Positions 26,347 through 38,681 are shown, counted from the stretch's first letter. The stretch: DNA of 64,000 nt from Warburgia ugandensis (GCA_035236585.1 CP141136.1:28984449-29048448), one strand, 5' to 3'. Numbers and translations are program-made. The notes: a model not told the origin generated them from the sequence alone.

Positions 26347-27817
26347 TGTTTATGTTTAACTGCAAGTGCACGGACTATTGTAGTATAGTTATGCAAATAC
26401 GGGTCAATTCCACACGGACTCATTTTAAAAGATGGAGTTTTAAATAAAATTCAATTAATAAAAATAAAAATAAAAAATATAATAGAATTTATTTAACTAC
26501 TGTAATTTACAGAATTTCTAATTCAAAAAAAAAAGAAAAAAGAAACTAAACAAGCAGTCTTAGATAACACTGTCCTTGGATAGGCAAAATGTGGATAAAG
26601 TAAAATCGGAATAATCAAGGACACAGATGTAATTACTGAAAAAGGATAGAAATGAAATCTTATTAAGTGTTAAAGGGAAAAATCAGAATTAATGAAAAAA
26701 ATAGAAGAATTCGATGAAGGAGAAGGCACTGGACGGAGAGGAGGGGGAAGAAGGAAGAGGAGAAAAGAGAGGGAGAAGAAAGAAAAGGAGGGAAACCCAG
26801 TTCAGGTTTCCTTCTTTGGTCTGATAGAGATGGACACTGGAGTTGGAGAGAGAGCTAGTGATAGAGGAGAATAAAGGAGAGGAAGAATGGCGGGTGCGAT
26901 CCAAGGGAGAACGAGGTAAAACTACGACTAGTGATATCGGTGAAGGATTTGGGTGGCAGATGGTGGTTGTGCAGCGTCTAGCATTGCCACTGGTGAAAGC
27001 AGTGATGGGTACTGGCTAGTGGTGATTGGGTTAAGGAGTCACCGATGATGCTAGTGCATTGGGCGGCGTGGAATAGAGAGAAGGAGAAGGGAGAAGTGCG
27101 ACCTATGCAAGAACAGAGGAAGGAGCCATGCCAGAGGGTGATTGGAGAGGGTGACTATCCGCCGACACAGAGAGCCAAGAGAGGGAGACAGATTGGGAAC
27201 AAAGGCAAAGGGGATGGTAGTCGGCCAGCCTATGGTGGAGATGCATGGAGAAGTAGGGAAGAGACAAGAGAGAAGAGAGAAGAGAGAAGAGAGTGGAGAG
27301 GAGAGGAGAGGAGAGGAGAATTGAAGAGGGATACGAGGGAGAGAAAGGGAAGGAGGCGTGGAGTGGAGAGAGGAGGGTGGTGGTTTGCCAACCAAAGAGA
27401 TGAAGAAGAGACGTGGAGTGGAGAGAAGAGAAGAGAAGAGGATGGACAGGAGGAGAATAGAGAGAATCAGCTGTCCAAGGAGCTGAAGAAGAGCAGTGTG
27501 AGAGAGAGGAGAGCAAGATGGAGTAGAGGTATAGAGACTGTAGAGTAGTAGGAGGAGATGAAGCAGGGAACAAAGGTGAGGGGAAGGAGAACGTGCATTA
27601 CAAAGAGAGAGAGCAGAAGAGAGGAGCGAGAGCTGGTAGTGGAGAGAAGGGAGATGGGGGGTGGTCTGGCTGCCTCCTATGGCCAGCCAAGGGAAGAGTT
27701 GAAGAGAGAAGGGTGAGAAGAGGAGAGGGAAGGGTGAGAGGCCAGCCAAAAAGGAGAAGATGAGAGACGTGAAGGAGGAAGAGAAGAGAGAATGAAGAGA
27801 AAAAGAGGGTGGAGAGA
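26347..27817 (-). repeat. Right (5') LTR of the non-autonomous element, truncated
   Basis: Pairs with 14639-15748 plus 18465-18690. It is uninterrupted at the site where solo LTR A sits in the other copy, so it shows the empty site. Homology to the left LTR ends near 27817, about 530 bp before the expected end. Its purine-rich block (26690-27810) makes long false open frames on both strands. Confidence 0.85.
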
Positions 27818-28351
27818 TTCTTATCACATTCCTAAAAATTTTCCTCTTACTCTTTTTTGAGTTTTTCAGCATTGCTAGCCTTCCGATCACCATGAAAATT
27901 CATGGGTTTGTTCTTTGTGTTTTATGCACAAGATGAACGGTTCAGATCACGATTTGATACCGTTTCATCGGTTTACATTGAAAAGAAAAGTAACTCATAA
28001 TATTTCATCAAAAACGCCAATCCACACCATTTTTTGACATTAAAAATGACAAAAACTCAATGAAAGAAAGGGAAAAAGGTAAAGGGCAGCCTACCTTGGT
28101 TAGATCGGCCAGAACGAGGGCTTCCCTTCACCGTGTGCGCTTGAGAGGGGGGCTTTCGCGTTGTTGCTGGCGTTTGGAATCATTGGTGACACGGAAACTA
28201 GGAGGGAAGTTTGGCCGTATAAAAAGACAGGTTAGGTTTTTATAGCCTCATTTGTGGGTCCCACACCTTGTAAGTGGGCCCCACATATATTTATCAATTT
28301 ACCCCTTTTTTATTACGTATTTTCTAGATTTAAAAATTTTGGGCTATTACA
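27818..28351 (-). repeat. 3' LTR of the Tekay-like element, truncated
   Basis: Minus-strand start TGTAATAGCCC at 28351 follows a purine tract. 27818-28215 matches 35310-35700 closely (for example 'gaaaagaaaagtaactcata'). A minus-strand TATA-like CTATAAAAA lies at 28238-28246. Confidence 0.85.
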
Positions 28352-28427
28352 TCCTCTCCTACTTATAGAAAATTTCATCCTCGAAATTTAAATATGTGCA
28401 TACCTCTAAGTAAAGAGCTTTGGGTGT

Positions 28428-28699
28428 TTATGCCTCATCTCATCTTGGGTGTTTATGCCTCATCTCGTCCTCCGTCTCCCACGTAGCGTCTTGCGCTGAG
28501 TCATACTGCCAAAGAACTTTGACCAAAGGAATGGTCTTAGTCTTCAACTCATGGATCTTTCTATCCAAAATCCTTATAGGACGCTCCTCAAATGTCAATT
28601 TAGGCCGTACCTCTCCTAGAATCTGTTTGAGTACGTGGGATGGATCTGGCACATACTTCCTCAGCATGAAAATGTGAAAAACATCATGTACTCCAGCCA
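28428..28699 (-). pseudogene. Integrase C-terminus / chromodomain-region relic
   Basis: Minus strand: GVHDVFHIFMLRKYVPDPSH, then RPIRILDRKIHELKTKTIPL and VKVLWQYDSAQDATWE-TEDEM. H-(N/D)-V-F-H-(V)-S/F-M-L-R-K-Y followed by ILDR and VKV-W…ATWE is the usual end of the Tekay/Del clade polyprotein. It is open for about 90 codons and then lost. It held the part of integrase that binds chromatin and guides insertion. Confidence 0.88.
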
Positions 28700-30420
28700 G
28701 CTGTGGAGGTAAGGCTAACTGATTCTCATTTCAAAGTCCCACATATGGAATCATCATTTCAAAGTCAAATGTCAATAAACAATTTCACATCATGCTTTCT
28801 CCTCATATAACAGCTCATACATATAAACCAAAGTTGTTTCAAACCATTCTGAATTTGATACTTATATTGTGGTTAGAATACATAATAACCACACATATAT
28901 TGCCATTTACACAAATCATACTTTTGTCCAAGAGTTAATCATTTGGTTATATCTTTAGCATATATAAATCACCATGTCAACAAAATTGAAGTTTCACAAC
29001 TCACATATAGGCAACTCCACGTCAAATCCATTCTAGTGCATACTACCTCATCGTTAGGTAGTGTATATTCATCAATCCATCTCACATCAACTCCTGAACA
29101 GGCAATCCATTCCCATCAAAATCAATGCATATCTGCTCATCAATAGGCAATTATATGCTAATCAAAATCAGTGTATCAACTCAGTAGCAAGCAATCACAT
29201 GCCAATAAAAGATCTAGTCTCCAACACAATCATACTGTGGGCACTTAAAAGCCTTCCACCTAATAGAAGCCTGCTAGTGCCTCATGCACCCGTCCTCATT
29301 GGCCGCTCTCTTGGGCTGCCCTCATCGGCTACTCACAGGTACAAGCCAAAATTTTGAGCTGATTACACATAAGAAATGCTCTCATACTAAACATACTTTA
29401 CTATTACACTTCTCACCTGCAAGAGAAATCAGGCTCATTAGCGTAACATAAGTAGTATCCATGTCATTATTATCTTGGAGAACTCAATAACCCAACGATA
29501 ACATTTCACCAGACTAAGAAAATAATCAACCTTAGTCACTAGTTTAACTAGTCCCAAATCATCACAGTCCCCATAAACCATATTTCTATTAGTAGAGGTA
29601 TCGCGGTCAAGAAAATTCGTCTTCTTTGATCAAAATTCCTACTCACGTATATTTATAGCAAAAGATGAGTCCTTTAAATACTTAGAATTATGCACAATGA
29701 CTTCTTGTGCTTATGAAAGTCATGGAATACACAAAAACATTATCCACTATATAATCATGACTCATCCCAGTAACTTCCAGAATTCTAGCCCATCATATCC
29801 ATACATACTACCAGTGTACCAATTTCATTAATTTATATGATCTAGTGCTTGCAGCAATCCTAACAAGTTCTAAAAATTGTCTTTAAGACATTTTAGTCAC
29901 AAATCAATATCCACCAATACGATGCACCATCCAAGGCTGATCATATAGGTCATCAATATATGATAAAGAATATCAATTCTCCACTATGGAGCTATCAAGC
30001 AATCAACAATCTGTGCTTAGCAATAAGAATCTATCTTTCTTCTCACAAAGAGGATTAATGTATCCCATGAAGAAGACCCATGAGGTATGATAATTTCTTG
30101 TCAAATAACTACAATAGCTGAAATTCTTCCCATTTTAGCCGTGGCCATCCTATATGGCACTTTAGAAAATGACTCTATATCTAATGCCAAATTAGTATAC
30201 AAATCAATCTCTCATGGCGTAAAATCCTAAAACCTCCTCAAGAAGATCGTGAATATTCACACACCCTCTATATGCTCAATTTGTACCTGCTGTCTGTCGT
30301 TCATAATCACAAAACCAGGAGAACTCAGTACATCAGATGAGTACTATATTGCCTTCAAGGCAAGGTTAATGCAAATCTCAATGATGCCCCTTCTCACTCA
30401 GGAGTGAGATCAATAGTTAT
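28700..30420 (-). other. Unrecognisable part of the Tekay-like pol region
   Basis: The reverse transcriptase, RNase H and integrase core should lie here, but no YVDD-like, HHCC or DDE motif was seen and the space is too short. Degraded by deletion and point changes. Confidence 0.5.
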
Positions 30421-30540
30421 CCGGTATATCAAAAGTACCTTTCTTCTCACTACAATCAACTGTCCTCCAACAATAGAATCCATCCCAAGGATGATATCAT
30501 AATCCCTCAAATCGAGAATGGTAAGGTTAGTATCTATCCT
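30421..30540 (-). pseudogene. Retropepsin (aspartic protease) region relic
   Basis: Minus strand: LTILDLRDYDIILGMDSI followed by GGQLIVVRRKV. DYD-(V/I)-ILGMD is the signature after the catalytic DTG in plant Gypsy proteases. The DTG itself was not found. Confidence 0.75.
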
Positions 30541-32108
30541 CTCACTTGTCATCATTTCCACTAGTACTTGTTAGAGGTACTTACAAGTTCAATAACTTGC
30601 CAATCAGTGTCATAACCTCCAACCCCAAGGATCTTTAAATACATATAAAAGCACATTCATCAAGTGCCAACACTCAAACTACAAAGGTGAGTGGATCCTA
30701 AATCAAGGAGGATGTTGGTATGTCTGTCCACGATCAAAAGAATACCATTCACAATGTAGGTTGAGGTTTGTACTTACATCGAGTAATGGTAATACTCATT
30801 ATTATCAATGTGGGGCCATCTTGCCCTATCTCCAATGTCAGTCAGTTAGACTCTTTGTCCACTGGGATAGTCTCTAAAAGAATATATTAACTCTCCACAG
30901 TCAAAACATTTAAAGGGTTGCCACCGTGGTGGCAGCTACTGATGCCATTACCATTGTTGCAGTGGTCTACTAACTCGAAGACATAGTTGTCTAAGTGTCT
31001 ATCCTTACCACTAGTGCATATTATGTCTCTCTTCCATATCCCAACACCGCCTAATAAAATGTTGCTAGCTCAATGGCCTCTGCAGTCATGTCAATGAAAG
31101 GTCTCTTGCCCTTAGTAGACTGACTCGAACTACCCATGTTTGAGTTTCTGCTATTAGTCTTGACCTATAAAGATCCCTCTTTACACAAAGGTTATGTTTG
31201 CACCTTGCAAAGAGTGTAGAACGCAACACAATCATTTGATTCCTCAATACGGTTGTCAACATATGTCAATCTATCTCTAGTCTCTTTCTTCATGGTAAAG
31301 GAGTTAGGGCAAGTCTCTTCAACTAAGTATACTGGTTTAGTACCATTAAATCGTCTAATTCTTCTTTTCAAATGGCAACTCCTTTAGTTTTCAAAAATAC
31401 TAATTATAACAAGTCTTTTCAAGGCCTTCTAGATAAAAGTCTCAGTGGTAGAGAAACACATCTTCTCAAATAACCATCCTTAAATCCTCGTAATTATATT
31501 TTTAGTGTCCTTACTTCCACTCTTTCACTTTCTTGAACTAAGAAATTATTTCATGTCATATCAATAAAAATCATTTACAACTCGATTTATTTCACACTTA
31601 ATGAAAATTATCCTTTATAATACTTCCATAGTCATCATACACTGCATTATCATCTTTGTTAGTGTTGGATGTAAATCAATTATAATTATCTTCGTCTCGC
31701 CTCATTCACTTCATTTTTTTTTTCCAGTTGATTTATTACGAAATCATTTCTATTCAAGAATTATTCTCACAACATACTCATCATGTCCTCCAAGTAATAT
31801 GTACTTCAAATCATAATTAAAACCCCAAAAACAATTTTGTAAGTATTCACTCCCTACTGATGTCTGATATCAATATCTTTGTAAGCTCAAGAACTGATAG
31901 CAATATTCATTTTCCACGTCAACTTCAATAAATAGTTCTCCCCACTTGATTCACATCCTTACTACTAACTATTATCATAAAAAAGTTGTTATCTCCTTCA
32001 AGTGCTATGTGTCTCCAATCGTAATTGAAAATCCTCAGAATGATGCATAGACATTTACTTTTCATTAATGACTAGCTTTAAACACATCTTTATACACTAA
32101 CTCACCAG

Positions 32109-32131
32109 TTTTTTTTTTTTTTTTTTTTTTT
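32109..32131. repeat. Poly(T) tract
   Basis: More than 20 consecutive T inside the Tekay-like internal region. Confidence 0.9.
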
Positions 32132-32649
32132 CAAATTCAAATATTTCATCCATAAGAACACTAGAATCTTATTTCATCAATTTTCAATGATTTTCTCCTT
32201 ATTATAATTTATTCGTCAAATAAACGTGCTTCAAGTTTAAACCGATACCACACTCCTCTCAACTTTCTCAAGTTTTCAATAGTTGTGACCATTTCTGATC
32301 CTTCATCATTTCATCATACTATTGTCATAACAAAATTGTTAGGCCTTTTCCAACAGTTTACTCACACCATTCAAATTAGAACTTGCACTCTCAAAAGCAA
32401 ATCATATAAATATATATATATATATGTTATCATATAATAAGGTTTGCATATACAATTATCGATCATACTCCTCGTCTAAATTCTATCTATAAGAATTACA
32501 CACTTTCCTTGGAATTGTGTTTCCTCGTAATCATGCAAGGATTCAAAATCTCATCTTTACTAAAGAAAGTTTACCAATTCTCATGGCATCAATTATTTGT
32601 AATCATCATATCTCTATAATTCACACTTAGGAATTACTTTGCCTCAATG

Positions 32650-32783
32650 GACTGTATATGTAATATTAGACCTTGTACCATCCGGGCCACTAAGTCTATG
32701 TCATAGGCTTCTTGCCCTGAAAACTTGGCAGGAATGGCAACAAGTGGAGCAAGGGTGGACCTAGCCTTCCTTTGAGGAACCAT
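32650..32783 (-). pseudogene. gag start of the Tekay-like element
   Basis: Minus strand opens with MVPQRKARSTLAPLVAIPAK and goes on FSGQEAYDIDLVARMVQGL. It lies 130 bp downstream of the primer-binding site, where gag should begin. Further gag-like words (ETRDRLTYVDNRIEE) appear near 31250. The frame does not stay open. Confidence 0.6.
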
Positions 32784-32900
32784 CTATTCAAAGTTTAAAT
32801 ATCACATCATATAATCATTCCTCCTATCTTAGTCTCATTCTGAACTCATGAGATGTCAATCTAATTAGACCCTTAAAGTAGTGATGATGGAATAAACCTG

Positions 32901-32913
32901 GGCTCTGATACTA
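32901..32913 (-). promoter_or_regulatory. Primer-binding site for initiator tRNA-Met
   Basis: GGCTCTGATACTA on the plus strand reverses to TAGTATCAGAGCC, one base off the standard TGGTATCAGAGCC site, three bases from the LTR edge at 32917. Confidence 0.88.
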
Positions 32914-32916
32914 AAC

Positions 32917-32948
32917 TGTGACAACCCAAGTTTTTCTAAACCTTTTTC

Positions 32949-32986
<38 letters not shown>

Positions 32987-35706
32987 TGTTTTTAAGAAAA
33001 ATAGATGGGATCCCTAAAAATGAAAACTCAAAATCTATAAATCTTACGTAGTGTTAAAAGAATTAACAAGAAACAAAAACCTTGGGGGTCAACCACATTC
33101 CAAAACTACAACCATAAATAAAATCAAATCCGAATACTCAAAGCATGCTCAAGTTAAAGCCACGATAAATGCACAAGCTGATTAAAGACAATAATAAATC
33201 AAGTTAAAAAGCTACCATGTTCCATCCATGATTACCACAATAATTACATATGAAATTTAGCCTTCGCTACACCATAATATGGGTTCAATCTATTCAAAAT
33301 ATATGTACATATTTAAGTGAAATCCTAAAGGTTTAATACAAGTCCATGAGATATACACTAATTTGGCTCCAAACTTGAAAAGTAGATAGTCCTCAAGTCC
33401 TCGCCCAAATCAATGCTACTCCACCCGCTTTTCTTTTCGGCAGTCGCGCTTCAAATCTGAGGCATTGCAAAATAAAGCAATGCCTCAGCAAGCTATGCTT
33501 GTGTAGGTGATCACACTCAATTAAAACTTACTAAAATCACATGGTGAATCTCATGAAACAAACATATATAATCGGACACTCATAATGGAGTAACATACGA
33601 AATCATAAATCTTCACAAATAGATATCAAGTCAAATCGTAATGGCATGCAAGGCATGATAAAAAGTACAGCTATGCTTTCATCAAAATAATATGAGTCCA
33701 TGTCCTCAAAATACTATGCATACAAGTCATGATAAATATGACACTATATCAAAAACGACCTTAAGAGTGTCCAATAATGCTCAATCGCCACTGATGAGTA
33801 CTCATACCAACCCTGCATCCCTCCCGTGCAGCCCGCATTAGCCCTTGGAGTCCCTCACAGCCTAGGCCTGGCTTGGCCTTGTCACCCACATAAGCATGTA
33901 GAATAACAATATGGGCTACTATGCTATAGTGGCAACCCCACAGGATCTAAACCACTGTCACTCCCCGTCGACACTTAAATGGGAGACTTTCTCCATCCCC
34001 ATGGGAAGGAATGGACCCGCAAAGGGGACTACCCATGATACCATCACCCACGTACCTGGCCCTGTATCACACAAGGGCGGTGTTTAATTATCATCATCAC
34101 AAAGTCAGAGGGTGGGTGACCAACCCTATAACCCTCCTAGCATAGTACCCACCGAGTGGAAGCACCCATCACAAATCAACGAGTCATAAATCATGAAAAG
34201 ACTCCATAAAATAATCTCAATGTGGAAGTACCCGTCATTAATCAACAATGAGTCATAAATCATGAAAAGACTCCATAAAATAATCTCAATTAGTACGATT
34301 AAAGCCCATGGTAAATATAGTACATCACATGTAAAACATGGTTATTCGCAAAAATGTAATGTCATGCTACCAACAAGAAGTAGGGACTAATTTATGTGAC
34401 CATTAGAAGACATAGGAACACATGCCTCAAAAACTTTAGAGAACAAGTCATAGTTACTGAAATCACGGAGAAATTTGAGCGAAATCACTTACCTCGATAA
34501 TTGCAGTGTTCTAAATAGGCGCGTAGGCAATGTCACGTCACGCGTTCTGATGTACCTGTTACACCATAGTCATCTATCACTTGGCAATTCAACAAGATCT
34601 ATCCTCCTAATCCTCTAGAACATCTCAGATTAAATGTATACCATCAAGGTCTAAGGCCTGATCATATATTGGTTAGCTTGATCAAGGTAATCTAATAGTA
34701 TTTAGTAGTTGACTAGTTACAAAGTGCTCAGATCTCGATTTTCAAGTCAAATCTAAGTCTGAGCCGTCGATACGATCACAACGCCTCTTTCGGATCGCTA
34801 TTTGGACCTCTGTAGCTCCTAAAAATCAAGTTTTTGTCAATGGACGGGTCAAAAAACCCCCCAAAAATCTAGAAAAGCCGCGCCGCACGTGCCACTCGCA
34901 CGTGGGTTGAGTGTCACAAGCATGTGCGCTGCACGCTTGGTGTTGCATGTTGTCTGCATGGTGCCTGTTCGTTGCGCTGCGTGTCACACCGCACGTTGCA
35001 TGTTGGCGAGTGCTAACGTGGGTTGCGCGCCATGTATGCGTCTATGCGCGTAGGCGAGTGCGCTCATTGCTCGATGGGCCCCGCGCGCGGCCGACGCCTG
35101 TTGAGCTACCATCGCCAGGTGCCGTCGCTAGGGATGACGACCGGCTGGCCACCATCACCGGAGATGACAGCTGGACTTCTGTCGCCGGCGGCAATGCTCA
35201 GATGTCCAAATGGTGCGATTTTTGTACTGTTTCGCTTAGTTTTTCACGTAGATCCCGTTTTTAAGCACATTTTCAACAAACTCTATCATTATCTCGCATT
35301 TTTACATAATTTTTATCACGTTCCTAAAAAATTTCCTCCTATTTTTTTTTTAGTTTTTAGAATCCCTAGCTGCCCGATCATTATGAAAATTCATGGATTT
35401 TGTTCTTTGTGTTATTATGCACAAGATGAATGGTTCAGATCATGATTTGATACGTTTTATCGGTTTATGTTGAAAAGAAAAGTAACTCATAATATTTCAT
35501 CGAAAAATGAGAATCCACACCGTTTTCTGGCTTTAAAAACGACAGAAACTCAATGAAAGAAAGGGAAAAATGGTAAAGGGTGAGCTACTTGGTCAGACCG
35601 GCCAGAACGATGGCTTTCCGTCATCGAATACGCCTAATAGGGGGTTTCGCATCATTGCCGGCATTTGGCGTCGTCGCCATCGTTGGCAACACGGAAATTG
35701 AGAGGG
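32917..35706 (-). repeat. 5' LTR of the Tekay-like element, outer end missing
   Basis: Begins TGTGACAACCC next to the primer site. The part at 35310-35706 matches the 3' LTR; homology stops near 35706. A related LTR end lies reversed at about 42290-42617. It includes a (TAA)n run (32950-32987) and a 66 bp tandem duplication. The G/C-rich block at 34870-35200 gives unsupported open frames. Confidence 0.8.
34156..34290. repeat. Tandem duplication of about 66 bp in the LTR
   Basis: 34156-34221 and 34222-34290 share 'gagtcataaatcatgaaaag' and 'actccataaaataatctcaa' exactly and differ slightly in their first third. Confidence 0.93.
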
Positions 35707-36740
35707 ACATTGTCATGACATTGTCACGCTTGAGTCGTCTAAATTATGCTTAACAAAAAGGAGGATACATCGTGGAGAGACTGGGAAGCATTCAATGATC
35801 CAAATTCTCTCTCCCCGACCGTTCTTGGTAAAAGGAATAATGAATCCAAGGACATGTATGATTGGATGAGTATGTATACTCAATTGAACTTAACGGTTAG
35901 TATTTATTCAGGATTGTACTTAACGTTCTATTCCATATGCTTTGTGGAGTTCTTATATGATGTATGTCTACATCTTCCTTCCAAAGAATAAAGGCGAGCC
36001 TAAATATAAGCGGGTCTCGCTCATTACTGATCCAAGTTAACTTTTATCTTGTAAGCTGTGTTATGGAAGAACCGTACATCAAAAATCAACATTTAGCAAA
36101 ATGATGTCTTGAACCAACGGTATCCATATTATTGGATACGCAAGTGCTGGTTGGATGAGTATGCATTATCTCATTACCAGTAAGGATAAGTAGAAGGGCG
36201 AGTTTGAACACTGTGAGGGACTTTCTGATGAGGTGTCAGTCAATAGGGACTTGAATTCCATGGTGAATCCACAGTTTGTTCCCTTTAGTGGAATGCACCC
36301 GAGTTCCTACCATATATTGGATTTCATCTGTCATGTAGGGTTTGAAACTTTCTTATTGGCTTCTCATGGTGGCAGCAGTCCCATGTGAATTATATATGGC
36401 GAACGACCATTATAAGGGAGGAATTATTCATCGATAAGCTTGAAAACCACTGTTAGAGTCTTTGACAGAGAATCACTTTGTCCAGGACTCAGTCCTATCT
36501 GGAAAGACTCGCTCCTCGAAGAATACACTTTACGGCTCCCTATTGCAGTGATCATGCTGATACAGAATACAGAGTGTGTTTCTTCCCAAGGAGAAAGTTT
36601 ATAGCTGATAACAGATGTTATCCTGGATGTAACAATTGTTTCTCAGCTATTATTGCAAGTCGGATCATTTTGTGGAGTAAAAACTTTCTAACCATGGGCC
36701 AAAACTGTATATATAAAATACATCTTCTACTTGCATTTTT
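35707..36740 (+). other. Intergenic with unrecognised coding-like pieces
   Basis: 35746-35900 reads KKEDTSWRDWEAFNDPNSLS and then KDMYDWMSMYTQLN. 36100-36170 reads QRYPYYWIRKCWLDEY, and 36194-36390 reads EFEHCEGLSDEV … MVNPQFVPFSGMHPSSYHIL with stops between. These plus-strand pieces look like eroded protein-coding sequence with plausible codon use, but I do not recognise a family. They may be a dead transposon or gene downstream of the PPR gene's 3' end. Confidence 0.4.
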
Positions 36741-38594
36741 TCATTCACCTATCCAGCTACAACCCGGAACTTTCTTCAGTCCCCTGTCCATCATCATCTC
36801 CCTCACTCTTTCTACATCAACCCACCTTTCTTGCTCGGCAAATATATTAGACAGGATGACCAAGGCAATTGGATTCTTTGGTTCTAACTCTAAAAGCCTT
36901 TTAGCCATTTCCTCTCCTAGTTCTGCATGGTTATGACATCTAGAAGCACCAAGTAAAGAAGCAAAAACAGATGCAGAAGGCTTTGGAATTCCTTTGATCA
37001 GATCCCTAGCTTCTTCAAGCCGTCCCATCCGACCCAAAATATCAACCATACAAGCAAAATGCTTGCTGTTTGGGTTGATTCCGTAATCTCTGTGCATTGT
37101 TTTAAACAGTTCCCAGCCATGCTCAACTCTACCAGTGTGACTAAATGATGATAAAACACTACTAAGAGTAGCTGAATTGGGTTGTACTCCTTTCCCTTGC
37201 ATATGATTAAAAATTTCAAGCACCAATTCATTCTCTCCATTCCTTCCATATCCGGCAATCATCACATTCCACAATGCTGGATCATCTGATTTTCCAGAAA
37301 CTTGATCGAAGATCTGACGAGCCAAACAGGAGCAACCACATTTCATGTAAATGTCAATAAGTGCTGTCAAAACAAATTCATCACCATTGGCGCCTGTCTT
37401 AACAATGTGGGCATGAATCTCTTTACCATGTCGGAGATCGGAAAGAGCAGAACAAGCTGGTAAAAGGCTTGTGACTAATTTTATACTTGGTTTAACTATG
37501 CCTGCTAACTGCATTTCTTTGAGAAATATAAAAACTTCATTCCATTTTCCTTGTCGTGAAAACCCACTAATCATCAGATTCCACGTGATCATATCGGGCT
37601 CGAATCCATCTAATTGTAACTGTTTGAAAAATTCAACAGCAATCTCACAGTGACCATGTAGTAGTATTCCTGAGATCATGGAGTTCCACGCTACCAAATT
37701 CTTGTCAGCAAGTCCCAAGAAAACCTGATAAGCCCATTTCAAAGACCCACATTTGGAGTACATGTTGACAAGTGCCGTTCCAATCAGGATATCAGAAACC
37801 ACGTTGTGTTTTATCACATAACAGTGAATTTCTCTTCCAGACTGCAATGCTGCAACTTCTGAGCATGTAGAAAGAAGAGTAACCAAAGTCACTGAACTGG
37901 GATTTTGCAAAGTCTCTCTCATTTCCTTGAAAAAATCCAAGACCATGTAAGGGAGTCCATTTTTCAGAAAACCTGAAATCATAGCATTGTAAATTACTGC
38001 ATTCTTTCCTGGAACCAGTTGAAATATTCTTACAGCTGAATCCAATTCTTTGCAATTTGAGTACATGGTCAATATTGTTGTTGCTACATATGCATCCATT
38101 TCATGTCCTAGTTTTATTGCAAAACCGTGTATCTGTAAGCCTTGCTTTGCAACTTCACAGGCGGGTAAAATACTAGCAAGAGTGACTGAATTAGGTTGAA
38201 GTCCACCAATTTGCACCTGTTTAAATGCCCACACGGCCTCTCTGAAACACCCATTTTGCGAAAAGCCAGAAATCAAGGCATTGTGAGAAGCAAGATTTCG
38301 GTTAGGGATCCTCTCAAACACTTCGAGTGCATCCTCTAGCAAGTGAACATTCATGTACGTATCAATGAGAGCTGTTGCAGAGTAAATATTATTGTGGAAA
38401 CCGGTTTTGAGGACGTGGGCATGGATTTCTTGGGCTTGTGAAGGGTCTTCTTGTTTCCCACATGCTTTGAGAAGGAAGGGGAAGGTGAAACTGGTGGGTT
38501 GCAAACTAGAAGTTGCATGTAGTTGAGCATACAAGGAGAGAGCTTCTCTGTATAGTCCATCCGAAACAAGTTTTCTGATTGCAATGCCGTTCAT
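36741..38594 (-). CDS. Pentatricopeptide repeat protein, PLS type, E subclass
   Basis: A 617-residue intronless open frame built of 35-residue helical repeats, with repeated cores NALISGFSQNG, NAMISGFLKNG, NSMISGILLHG, NLMISGFSRQG and NVMIAGYGRNG, and P/L/S spacing marks such as ALIDTYMNV, ALVNMYSKCG and ALIDIYMKCG. The last 70 residues, including ELEPKNPIALVILSNIFAEQ and GLKKVPGCSWIGE, form the E motif; there is no E+ or DYW domain. Proteins of this class bind organellar RNA base by base and direct C-to-U editing with a separate deaminase. The frame is open to a GTG at 38663, but a TAA lies two codons before it and the first ATG is at 38594, which gives a normal length. It resembles Arabidopsis At2g02750 in size and order, though I cannot confirm orthology. 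No stops or frameshifts: it is probably functional. Organelle targeting is unclear by eye. Confidence 0.93.
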   Translation of the reverse strand: MNGIAIRKLVSDGLYREALSLYAQLHATSSLQPTSFTFPFLLKACGKQEDPSQAQEIHAHVLKTGFHNNIYSATALIDTYMNVHLLEDALEVFERIPNRNLASHNALISGFSQNGCFREAVWAFKQVQIGGLQPNSVTLASILPACEVAKQGLQIHGFAIKLGHEMDAYVATTILTMYSNCKELDSAVRIFQLVPGKNAVIYNAMISGFLKNGLPYMVLDFFKEMRETLQNPSSVTLVTLLSTCSEVAALQSGREIHCYVIKHNVVSDILIGTALVNMYSKCGSLKWAYQVFLGLADKNLVAWNSMISGILLHGHCEIAVEFFKQLQLDGFEPDMITWNLMISGFSRQGKWNEVFIFLKEMQLAGIVKPSIKLVTSLLPACSALSDLRHGKEIHAHIVKTGANGDEFVLTALIDIYMKCGCSCLARQIFDQVSGKSDDPALWNVMIAGYGRNGENELVLEIFNHMQGKGVQPNSATLSSVLSSFSHTGRVEHGWELFKTMHRDYGINPNSKHFACMVDILGRMGRLEEARDLIKGIPKPSASVFASLLGASRCHNHAELGEEMAKRLLELEPKNPIALVILSNIFAEQERWVDVERVREMMMDRGLKKVPGCSWIGE

Positions 38595-38681
38595 AGGCTC
38601 CCGACGGGTGATCGAGAGGAATTGTATGATACTTTGAACGACTATTATGGGTGCATATGCCACGTCTTAAGGTGATTCCAA

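Larger units (their letters stand above)
27818..35706 (-). mobile_element. Decayed Ty3/Gypsy element, Tekay/Del-like
   Basis: Arranged right to left: 5' LTR (32917-35706), initiator-Met primer site (32901-32913), gag start, protease motif (30421-30540), integrase C-terminus (28428-28699), polypurine tract, 3' LTR (27818-28351). Protease and integrase tail are only about 1.7 kb apart, so most of the reverse transcriptase, RNase H and integrase core is deleted or unrecognisable. Both LTRs lack their outer ends. The element cannot be active. Confidence 0.85.

Noticed and set aside
27051..27893. 280-codon minus-strand open frame
   Set aside because: Same purine-rich LTR block as 14958-15716, and it runs across the junction into a different element near 27817. 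No domain is visible.
34911..35445. 117- and 140-codon open frames
   Set aside because: Lie in the G/C-rich part of the Tekay-like LTR with Cys/Arg-rich low-information content.
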